Below are positions 16,855 through 23,473 of a DNA stretch of 64,000 nucleotides, in pieces. Position 1 is the stretch's first letter, and every line of letters starts with the position of its first letter. The translations under genes were made by a program, and so were the position numbers. Source of the stretch: Myxococcota bacterium (GTDB lineage: Bacteria; Myxococcota_A; UBA9160; UBA4427); assembly GCA_041389495.1 (NCBI GenBank), contig JAWKRT010000002.1:372001-436000 (forward strand), given 5' to 3'. The notes under the pieces were generated by a model, which did no database searches, had not been told where the DNA came from, and worked only from the letters and a program-made list of their open reading frames with translations.

Positions 16855-17628
16855 CTAGGCGAGCAGCCCGCCGTCGACGACGAGGACCTGGCCGGTCATG
16901 TAGGACGACGCGTCGGAGGCGAGGAAGAGGGCGGGGCCGACCATCTCGTCGGGCTCCGCGACGCGGCCGAACAGGTTGCGCGCGCCCATCTCGGCGCGGA
17001 AGCGCGCGCGCTCGTCGGCGTCGCGCGGCAGGATCATGTCCGTTGCGACGGAGCCCGGCGTGAGCGCGTTGACGCGCACGCCGCGCGGCGTCCACTCCTT
17101 CGCCATCGTGCGCGTGAGGCTCAGCAGCGCGGCCTTCGACGCCGCGTAGGCGCCGAGGCCCTCCATCGGCGCGTGGCCGGCGACGGCGGTGACGTTGACG
17201 ACGACGCCGCGCCCGCTCGCGGCGAGGTGCGGGAGGGCCGCGCGCGCCAGCAGGAGCGGGCCCGCCGTGTTGGTGCGGTGGAGGAGGTCGAGCTCGTCGG
17301 GCGAGATGCGCTCGATGCGGTGCGGGCGCAGGAGGCCGGCGTTGTTGACGAGCACGTCGAGCCGGCCGAAGGCGTCGAGCGCCGTGCGCACCGCGCTCTC
17401 GTGCGTCGCCGGGTCGGCGAGGTCGAAGGCGACGGGCTCGGCGCGGCCGCCGGCCGATGCGATCCCGCGCGCGACCTCGTCGAGGCGGGCCCCGTCGCGC
17501 GCGGCGACGACGACCGCGGCGCCCGCGCGCGCGAAGCCCTCCGCGATCGCGCGCCCGATGCCGCGGCTCGCGCCCGTGACGAGGGCGACGCGCCCGGTGA
17601 GATCGAAGAGCGAGAACGGGGCGTCCAC
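16855..17628 (-). CDS. Short-chain dehydrogenase/reductase
   Basis: 257 aa from GTG 17628, eight bases after the stop of the upstream SDR. Motifs are TGASRGIG, VNNAG, a catalytic-site block where NVTAVAG stands at the usual NxSS position (Thr for Ser), YAASK and the closing DASSYMTGQVLVVDGG. The TGxxxGIG loop followed by VVAARDGARLDE suggests NADP(H) use. It is last in a minus-strand run of SDR, SDR, enoyl-CoA hydratase and PPOX-type genes. The Thr substitution in the active-site Ser position is worth noting but does not rule out activity. The reaction is likely oxidation or reduction of a CoA- or ring-borne alcohol; the substrate is unknown. Confidence 0.88.
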   Translation of the reverse strand: MDAPFSLFDLTGRVALVTGASRGIGRAIAEGFARAGAAVVVAARDGARLDEVARGIASAGGRAEPVAFDLADPATHESAVRTALDAFGRLDVLVNNAGLLRPHRIERISPDELDLLHRTNTAGPLLLARAALPHLAASGRGVVVNVTAVAGHAPMEGLGAYAASKAALLSLTRTMAKEWTPRGVRVNALTPGSVATDMILPRDADERARFRAEMGARNLFGRVAEPDEMVGPALFLASDASSYMTGQVLVVDGGLLA

Positions 17629-17636
17629 GGCGCCGC

Positions 17637-18413
17637 CTAGCCTCGCGGCTTGCCGGCGGTGACGCCGCCGTCGGCGACGAACTCGCCGCCCGTGCAGTAG
17701 GACGCCTCGTCCGAGACGAGGAAGAGCGCGAGGCTCGCGATCTCGTCCGCGTCCGCCATGCGTCCGAGCGGGACGCCGGCGTAGGCGCGCCGGTAGTCGT
17801 CGTCGGTCCAACCCCGGCGCTCGGTCATCTTCGTGCGCGTCGGACCGGGGAAGAGCGTGTTCACGCGGATGCCGAGCGGGCCGAGCTCGAGGGCGGCCGT
17901 CTTCGAGAGCCCGCGCACGCCGAACTTCGAGGCCGCGTAGGCCGCCATGCCCTCGCGTCCCTCGAGACCCTGCACCGACGAGAAGTTGACGATCGAGCCG
18001 CCGCCGCGCGCCTGCATCGCGGGCACGACGGCGCGCGTGCCGAGGAAGGCGCCGACGAGGTTGGTGTCGAGGAGGAGGCGGAGCTCGTCGAGCGTGGTCT
18101 CGACGAGCGCCTTCACGCGCAGCACGCCCGCGTTGTTGACGAGCGCGTCGACGCCGCCGGCCTCGCCGACGAAGGCGTCGACGGCGGCTTCCCAGCTCGC
18201 CTCGCTCGCGACGTCGAGGGCGAGCGCGCCCGCCCGCCCGCCCGCCTCGCGGATCGCGGCCGCGACCTCGCGCGCGTCGTCGTCGCGGCGGTCGGCGACG
18301 CCGACGTGCGCGCCCTCGGCCGCGAAGCGGCGCGCCATCGCGCGGCCGATGCCGCGCGCCGCGCCCGTCACGAGCACGGCCTTGCCCGCGAGTCTCCCCG
18401 TGCCCGTCGTCAT
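17637..18413 (-). CDS. Short-chain dehydrogenase/reductase
   Basis: 258 aa, classical SDR: TGAARGIG (residue 16 on), VADRRDDD after strand 2 (acidic, NAD-type), VNNAG, NFSSVQG with the active Ser, YAASK and a closing SDEASYCTGGEFVADGG. It resembles cyclohexanol/3-alpha-hydroxysteroid-type dehydrogenases in general layout, though such names cannot be assigned from motifs alone. It is eight bases from the next SDR and 36 bases from the upstream enoyl-CoA hydratase, on the same strand, so all are likely one transcript. Confidence 0.9.
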   Translation of the reverse strand: MTTGTGRLAGKAVLVTGAARGIGRAMARRFAAEGAHVGVADRRDDDAREVAAAIREAGGRAGALALDVASEASWEAAVDAFVGEAGGVDALVNNAGVLRVKALVETTLDELRLLLDTNLVGAFLGTRAVVPAMQARGGGSIVNFSSVQGLEGREGMAAYAASKFGVRGLSKTAALELGPLGIRVNTLFPGPTRTKMTERRGWTDDDYRRAYAGVPLGRMADADEIASLALFLVSDEASYCTGGEFVADGGVTAGKPRG

Positions 18414-18449
18414 CGTCGTCCGTCCCGTCCCCGTGCGCCGCGCGCCCGC

Positions 18450-19205
18450 CTAGCGGGTGACGACGCGCTCCTTGCGCACGAACGCGTCGCGCTGCCGGTC
18501 GCCCACGCCCATGAGGTTGAGCTGGTACGTGTAGCCCTGCTCGAGCCGGTAGTTCGTGTGGAGATCGCTCGGGTCGATGTGGTTGAGCGCGGCCTTCGCG
18601 AAACGCACGGCGGCCGGCGGCTTCGCCGCGATGCGCTCCGCGACCTCGCGCGCCGCGTCGCGCAGCGCTTCGGGCTCGACGACCCGGTAGACGGTCCCGT
18701 ACTCGAAGAGCTGCTGCGCGGTCACGGGCTCGCACGTGAACGTCATCTGCCGCAGCTTGAGCGGCGGGACGAGGCGCGCGAGGTGCGACGCGCAGCCGAG
18801 CGCGCCGTTGTCGACCTCGGGCAGTCCGAAGCGCGCCTTCGTCGATGCGACGATGATGTCGGCGCTCCCGACGAGCCCGATCCCGAGGCCCATGCAGAAG
18901 TCGTTCACGGCGGCGATCACGGGGACGGGTGTCTCGTAGATGGCGTGGAACGTCGCATAGCACGCCTCGCTCGAGCCGAGGATGTGATCGAAGCCCTCGA
19001 CGCTCTGCATCTCCTTGATGTCGATGCCCGCGTTGAAGCCGCGCCCCTCGGCCGTGAGGACGACGGCCCGCAGCGCGGGGTCGCGCGAGAGCTCGACGAA
19101 CGCGTCGCGGATCGCCCAGGTGTCGGCCACGGTGAGCGCGTTCACGGGCGGGTGGTGCATGACGACCTCGGCGATGCCGTCGCGCACGGTCGTGGTGATG
19201 GGCAT
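18450..19205 (-). CDS. Enoyl-CoA hydratase/isomerase family
   Basis: 251 aa crotonase-fold protein. The first oxyanion-hole segment is EGRGFNAGIDIKEM and the second CMGLGIGLVGSADIIVAS, followed by FGLPEVDNGALG, where the Glu of PEVDNG occupies the usual catalytic acid position. It would hydrate or isomerise an enoyl-CoA, as in beta-oxidation-like trimming of a side chain or ring. The C-terminal 35 residues (HTNYRLEQGYTYQLNLMG) resemble CoA-hydratases of actinobacterial steroid/acyl clusters. Placed with four SDRs and a KshA-like oxygenase, a role in steroid, terpenoid or other alicyclic degradation is a fair inference. Confidence 0.88.
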   Translation of the reverse strand: MPITTTVRDGIAEVVMHHPPVNALTVADTWAIRDAFVELSRDPALRAVVLTAEGRGFNAGIDIKEMQSVEGFDHILGSSEACYATFHAIYETPVPVIAAVNDFCMGLGIGLVGSADIIVASTKARFGLPEVDNGALGCASHLARLVPPLKLRQMTFTCEPVTAQQLFEYGTVYRVVEPEALRDAAREVAERIAAKPPAAVRFAKAALNHIDPSDLHTNYRLEQGYTYQLNLMGVGDRQRDAFVRKERVVTR

Positions 19206-19214
19206 GGTGCCTCC

Positions 19215-19631
19215 TCAGTCGCTCGCGGGAGTGTCGGCGAGCGGGGACAGGTAGTAGCGCGCGACGTGCGGGGCGATCGCGAACACGACGCGGCTTCGCC
19301 AGCGCCGCCGCGGGAAGGGCGCGCCCGTGTAGCGCTGCGAGAGCGCGTCGAGCAGCGCGAGATCGGGGTCGTCGCGCACCTCGACGACGCGCCCGCGCAC
19401 GAGCAGCTGCTCGTACGGGTTCGCGCGGGACACGATCGAGAGCGCGACGCGCGGGTCGCGCTCGAGGTTGCGCGCCTTGCGCGAGGCGCCGTCGGTCGTC
19501 ACGAGCACGAGGTCGCCCTCGCGCGCCACCCACACCGGCTCGACCTTCGGCGCACCGTCGGCCTCGAGCGTCGCGAGGTGCGCGAAGTTCGCGGCGTCGA
19601 GCAGCCGCTTCGCGTCGTCGCCGAGCCTCAC
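19215..19631 (-). CDS. PPOX-class (F420/FMN) pyridoxamine-oxidase-like protein
   Basis: 138 aa. The split-barrel flavin fold is seen from FAHLATLEADGAPKVEPVWVAREGDLVLVTTDGASRKARNLERDPRVALSIVS, the standard opening of PPOX-class F420-dependent enzymes. The start is GTG 19631 inside the stop of the upstream SDR (GTGA). Members of this class reduce substrates with F420H2 or bind FMN or heme; which applies here is not visible. It ends ten bases before the start of the enoyl-CoA hydratase, in the same direction. Confidence 0.85.
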   Translation of the reverse strand: MRLGDDAKRLLDAANFAHLATLEADGAPKVEPVWVAREGDLVLVTTDGASRKARNLERDPRVALSIVSRANPYEQLLVRGRVVEVRDDPDLALLDALSQRYTGAPFPRRRWRSRVVFAIAPHVARYYLSPLADTPASD

Positions 19632-20452
19632 GCGTGCTGCCCGCTCACGGAGAGCGCTTCGCCGGTCATGTAGGAGGAGAGATCGCTCGCGAGGAAGACG
19701 ACGGCGTCGGCGATCTCGTCGACGCGCGCGGCGCGCCCCTGCGGCTGGAGCGCGATCATCGCGTCGAGGTGGCGCGCGTCGGCGACGCGCAGGAGCTGCT
19801 CGTGCAGGGCGACGGTGGGGACGACGGCGTTGACGCGCACGCCGACCTCGGCGCCTTCGACGGCCGCGCAGCGCGTGAGCGCGAGGACGCCCGCCTTCGC
19901 CGCGGCGTAGGCCGTCTGCCCGCGCTCGGCGCGGCGGGCCGTGACGCTCGAGACGGTGACGATCGCGCCGCCGCCGGCCGAGCCGAGCGCGCGGAGCGCC
20001 GCGCGCACGCAGCGGAACGCGCCGCCGAGCGAGACGTCGAGCACGCGCTGCCAGTCCTCGTCGCGCGTCGTCGCGAGCGCGCCCGCGAACCCGAGCCCCG
20101 CGTTCGCGACGAAGACGTCGAGGCCGCCGAGCGCGGCGCTGGCCTCGTCGACGAAGCGCTCGACGTCTGCGGAGCTCGCGACGTCGCACGGGAACGCCGC
20201 GACGCGCCGGTCGGCCCGCGCGTCGCCGTCGCGCGCGAGCGCGTCGCGCAGCCGCGCCGCCGTCTCGCGCAGCCGGCCCTCGTGCCGGTCGGAGAGCGCG
20301 ACGCTCGCGCCCTCGTCGAGCAGGCGCTGCGCGGTGGCGGCGCCGATGCCCGTTCCGGCCGCGGCGGTGATCGCGACGCGCTTCCCGCGCAGCAGCCCGT
20401 GCGCGGGCCGCGCGCGCGCATCGCGCGCGGCGTGGACGTCGGATTCGCACAT
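19628..20452 (-). CDS. Short-chain dehydrogenase/reductase
   Basis: 274 aa. It has an N-terminal extension of about 23 residues before strand 1 (KRVAITAAAGTGIG), so the glycine motif is AAAGTGIG rather than TGxxxGIG. The other SDR motifs are present: VANAG, TVSSVTA with the active Ser, YAAAK and SDLSSYMTGEALSVSG. The AAGTGIG variant occurs in SDRs of cholesterol and other steroid clusters as I recall, but this is a weak clue. It is first in its minus-strand unit, divergent from the Rieske oxygenase at 20562 with a 109-base gap, and joined to the PPOX gene by GTGA. Confidence 0.88.
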   Translation of the reverse strand: MCESDVHAARDARARPAHGLLRGKRVAITAAAGTGIGAATAQRLLDEGASVALSDRHEGRLRETAARLRDALARDGDARADRRVAAFPCDVASSADVERFVDEASAALGGLDVFVANAGLGFAGALATTRDEDWQRVLDVSLGGAFRCVRAALRALGSAGGGAIVTVSSVTARRAERGQTAYAAAKAGVLALTRCAAVEGAEVGVRVNAVVPTVALHEQLLRVADARHLDAMIALQPQGRAARVDEIADAVVFLASDLSSYMTGEALSVSGQHA

Positions 20453-20561
20453 CGTCGCAGGGGCTCCGGTGACGGCGAGCTTGACGATTCTACGCGCTTC
20501 TCGCGAGGATGCGCGCGCGTTCGCGGCGACCCCGCGCGCGCGAGGGGAGGACCGAGAGAGG

Positions 20562-21551
20562 ATGGAGAGCCCGGCAGCGCCGTCGCGCGCGATCGCGACC
20601 GCCTCTGCCGCTTCCGGCCCGGGTCTTCCGATCCCGAGCGGCTGGTTCGCGGTGGCGACGTCCGACGAGCTCGCGCCGGGCGGCGTGCTCGCGCGCCACT
20701 ACTTCGGACGCGAGCTCGTCGTGTTCCGCACCGAGGGCGGCGCGCCCGGCGTGCTCGACGCCTACTGTCCGCACCTCGGCGCGCACCTCGCCGTCGGCGG
20801 ACGCGTCGAGGGCGAGAGCCTCCGCTGCCCGTTCCACGCCTGGGAGTTCGCGACGGACGGCGCGTGCCGCGCCATCCCCTACGCGAAGCGCATCCCGCCG
20901 AACGCGCGCGCCGCGCACTACCCGACGGTCGAGCGCAACGGGTTCGTGTTCGCGTGGCACGCGCTGGACGGGCGCGCGCCGTGGTTCGAGGTGCCCGACG
21001 TGCCCGAGGCGACGAGCGCGGGCTGGTCGACGCCACAGCGCTTCGAGTGGACGGTGCGCGCGCACGGCCAGGAGCTCGCCGAGAACGGCGTCGACCGCGC
21101 GCACTTCCGCTACGTGCACGGCACGCTCAACGTGCCCGACACGCAGGTGACGGAAGAGGGCGCCTTCCGCCGCGCCTATCAACCGGTCGAGCTCCGCACC
21201 CCGCGCGGCGACGTCGACGGCGCCATCGACTCGCAGACCGTCGGCATGGGCTTCGCGACGACGCGCTTCACCGGCATCTGCGAGACGCTCGAGCTCGCGA
21301 CGACGACGCCGATCGACGCGGGCAGCGTCCACGTCCGCTACGCCTTCACGCAGCCGAAGGTCGACGGCCGCGATCCGCAGGGCGGCGTCGCGGCGGCGAT
21401 CATCCGCGACATCGTGAAGCAGATGAACGAGGACATCCCGATCTGGGAGCACAAGATCTACCGCTCCGCGCCGACGCTCTGCGACGGGGACGGTCCGATT
21501 CCCGAGTTCCGGCGGTGGTGCCGCCAGTTCTACCCGGAGGCAGGCGCGTGA
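20562..21551 (+). CDS. Rieske-type oxygenase, KshA-like
   Basis: 329 aa. The N-terminal Rieske [2Fe-2S] domain has CPHLGAHL and CPFHAWEF (CxH-x17-CxxH), and IPYAKRIPPNARAAHYPTVERNGFVFAWH matches the segment that typifies 3-ketosteroid-9-alpha-hydroxylase oxygenase subunits. The mononuclear iron site is in ENGVDRAHFRYVHG (D...H...H). Such enzymes take electrons from a separate reductase (KshB type), not found in the window. Together with four SDRs, an enoyl-CoA hydratase and a PPOX protein next door, it suggests ring or side-chain attack on a steroid or terpenoid. GAGAGAGG lies before the ATG. It overlaps the next SDR as GTGA. The substrate remains inferred. Confidence 0.88.
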   Translation: MESPAAPSRAIATASAASGPGLPIPSGWFAVATSDELAPGGVLARHYFGRELVVFRTEGGAPGVLDAYCPHLGAHLAVGGRVEGESLRCPFHAWEFATDGACRAIPYAKRIPPNARAAHYPTVERNGFVFAWHALDGRAPWFEVPDVPEATSAGWSTPQRFEWTVRAHGQELAENGVDRAHFRYVHGTLNVPDTQVTEEGAFRRAYQPVELRTPRGDVDGAIDSQTVGMGFATTRFTGICETLELATTTPIDAGSVHVRYAFTQPKVDGRDPQGGVAAAIIRDIVKQMNEDIPIWEHKIYRSAPTLCDGDGPIPEFRRWCRQFYPEAGA

Positions 21552-22339
21552 TCCTCGATCGCTTCAAGCTGACGGACCGCGTCGCCCTCGTGACGGGTGC
21601 GGGCAAGGGCATCGGCCGCGGCGTCGCGCTCGCGTTCGCGGAGGCGGGGGCCGACGTCGTCTGTGCGGCGCGCACGCAGGCCGACATCGACGAGACGGCC
21701 GAGGGCGTGCGCGCGCGCGGGCGCCGCGCGCTCGCGGTCCGCACCGACGTCACGAAGACGGAAGAGCTCGAGGCGCTCGTCGCGGCGGCGCGCGGCGAGT
21801 TCGGTCGCATCGACGTGCTCGTGAACAACGCGGGCGGCACGCCGCCGCGCCCCGCGCTCAAGACGTCCGAGGCGTTCTTCGAGTCGGCCTTCCGGTTCAA
21901 CGTGGTGCAGGCCTTCGTGCTGACGAAGCTCGTCGTTCCGGTGATGGTCGAGACGGCGGGCGGCGGCACCATCGTCAACGTCTCGTCGCGCTCGGGCGAC
22001 ATGGTGCAGCCGTCGCAGGTCGCCTACGCCGCGAGCAAGGCCGCGCTCAACATGATGACGCGCAACCTCGCGGCCGAGTTCGCGCCGAAGGTGCGCGTGA
22101 ACGCGATCGGCACCGGCGGCATCGCGACGCAGGCGCTCGACATCGTGCTCACGAACGACGCCCTGCGCGAGCAGTTCGAGCGCAACACGCCGATGGGCCG
22201 GCCGGGCACGGTCGAGGACATCGCGGCGGCCGCGCTCTACCTCGCGTCGCCCGCCTCGGCGTGGGTGACGGGCAAGGTCTTCCAGATCGACGGCGGCACC
22301 GAGAGCCCGTCGATCGTCGTGCCCGCGCCGCCGCTCTAG
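21548..22339 (+). CDS. Short-chain dehydrogenase/reductase
   Basis: 263 aa from GTG, coupled to the Rieske gene by a GTGA overlap. Motifs: TGAGKGIG, CAARTQADIDE (NADP-type Arg), VNNAGG, NVSSRSG with active Ser, YAASK and a closing WVTGKVFQIDGG. It is clearly paralogous to the SDR at 32354..33145: both are 263 aa and share ILD-F-L, AARTQAxIDET, NNAGG-PP-PA and PLGR/MGRxGxVEDIAA blocks. Coupling to the oxygenase suggests that it oxidises or reduces the hydroxylated product. Confidence 0.9.
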   Translation: MILDRFKLTDRVALVTGAGKGIGRGVALAFAEAGADVVCAARTQADIDETAEGVRARGRRALAVRTDVTKTEELEALVAAARGEFGRIDVLVNNAGGTPPRPALKTSEAFFESAFRFNVVQAFVLTKLVVPVMVETAGGGTIVNVSSRSGDMVQPSQVAYAASKAALNMMTRNLAAEFAPKVRVNAIGTGGIATQALDIVLTNDALREQFERNTPMGRPGTVEDIAAAALYLASPASAWVTGKVFQIDGGTESPSIVVPAPPL

Positions 22340-22517
22340 CGGGGCGCGCGCACCCGCGGCGGCCGCGCACTCGGGTCTTGACCGGAGCGCGGTGCCGCGG
22401 CGCGCGCACGGCGCGAACTTCCGTGTGCAGTGCGCGGGCGCGCGATCCGATCGTGCGTTCCGTGCGCGCCCGGAGCGGCCGTCGCCGCGCCCCCGCGGCC
22501 CGCCCGGAGTGCCTCGC

Positions 22518-23381
22518 ATGTGCCGCTTCACGCTCCACCTCGGTGCGCCCATCCGCATGAGCGCGCTGCTGCTCGACCCCGAGCACTCGCTCATCCGCCA
22601 GAGCTCGCACTCGCGCGAGCGCGACGAGCCGCTCAACGGCGACGGCTTCGGCGTCGGCTGGTACGCGCCGCGGCTCGGGCCCGAGCCCGCCGTCTTCCGC
22701 TCCATCACACCCGCGTGGAACAACCGCAACCTGCGCAACCTCGCGCGCGTCGTCGCGAGCCGCTGCATCCTCGCGCACGTGCGCGCGGCGACGCAGTCGA
22801 GCGCCGTGAACGAGGCCAACTGCCATCCGTTCCGGTACGGCCGCTATCTATTCATGCACAACGGCGACGTCGGGAACTTCCGGAAGGTGCGCCGACACCT
22901 GCTCGAGAGCGTGCGCAACGAGGCGTTCGACAACGTGTACGGGAGCACGGACACCGAGCACGTGTTCGCGCTCGCGATCGACGAGCTGCTGCGCGGCCCG
23001 CGCGGCCTCGACGCGACCGAGGCGATGGCGCGCGCGCTCACGGGCGCCATCGAGCGCGTGCTCGAGCTCGTCGACGCGCACGGCGACGGCGAGCCGTCCT
23101 ACCTGAACTGCGCGCTCGCGAACGGCTCGAGCGCCGTCGTCTCGCGGTTCACGAACGACCCCGACGAGGCGCCGGAATCGCTCTACCTGTTCGAGGGGCC
23201 GCTCTATCCCGTCGCCGAGGACGAGCCCGCTGCGGCGGCTGCGTCGATCGTCGTGAGCTCCGAACGCCTGACGTCGGACGCGGGCTGGGTGGAGGTTCCG
23301 GCCAACCACCTCGTCGTGCTGCGCGCCGGCGAGCCGCCGCGGATGCGACCGATCGAGGCGCGCGCCCGCACCGCGGCCTGA
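22518..23381 (+). CDS. Class II glutamine amidotransferase (YafJ/EgtC-like)
   Basis: 287 aa. It begins MCRFTLHLG, so removal of Met exposes the N-terminal nucleophile Cys. NGDGFGVGWYA, ILAHVRAAT and HPFRYGRYLFMHNGDV form the glutamine-binding pocket of Ntn-type amidotransferases. There is no synthetase domain, as in EgtC and YafJ proteins, which hydrolyse a gamma-glutamyl amide or serve an unknown partner. The start is fixed by the catalytic Cys. It stands alone between the SDR at 21548 and the membrane protein at 23474. Its cluster does not include ergothioneine genes, so EgtC function is not supported. Confidence 0.88.
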   Translation: MCRFTLHLGAPIRMSALLLDPEHSLIRQSSHSRERDEPLNGDGFGVGWYAPRLGPEPAVFRSITPAWNNRNLRNLARVVASRCILAHVRAATQSSAVNEANCHPFRYGRYLFMHNGDVGNFRKVRRHLLESVRNEAFDNVYGSTDTEHVFALAIDELLRGPRGLDATEAMARALTGAIERVLELVDAHGDGEPSYLNCALANGSSAVVSRFTNDPDEAPESLYLFEGPLYPVAEDEPAAAAASIVVSSERLTSDAGWVEVPANHLVVLRAGEPPRMRPIEARARTAA

Positions 23382-23388
23382 CGCCGAC

Positions 23389-23420
23389 GGCGCGCGAACG
23401 GCGCGCGAACGGCGCGCGGA
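23389..23420. repeat. 11-base tandem repeat, about 2.8 copies
   Basis: Unit GGCGCGCGAAC at 23389-23399 and 23400-23410, then GGCGCGCGGA. It lies in the short gap between the amidotransferase and the next gene; no function is evident. Confidence 0.6.
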
Positions 23421-23456
23421 GGGCGACGCCGCGCGCGGAGGAGCGCGGCGGCGAGC

Positions 23457-23465
23457 TGCTAGGAT
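23457..23465 (+). promoter_or_regulatory. Extended -10 box (TGCTAGGAT) for leaderless transcript
   Basis: TGC followed by TAGGAT, ending eight bases before ATG 23474, with no ribosome-binding site between. It matches the TGnTAnnnT form seen at 33197, 54490 and 54965. Confidence 0.4.
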
Positions 23466-23473
23466 GCGCGGCC

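Noticed and set aside
22518..23381. EgtC (ergothioneine synthesis)
   Set aside because: Only the amidotransferase domain is shared; egtB or egtD partners are absent from the neighbourhood.
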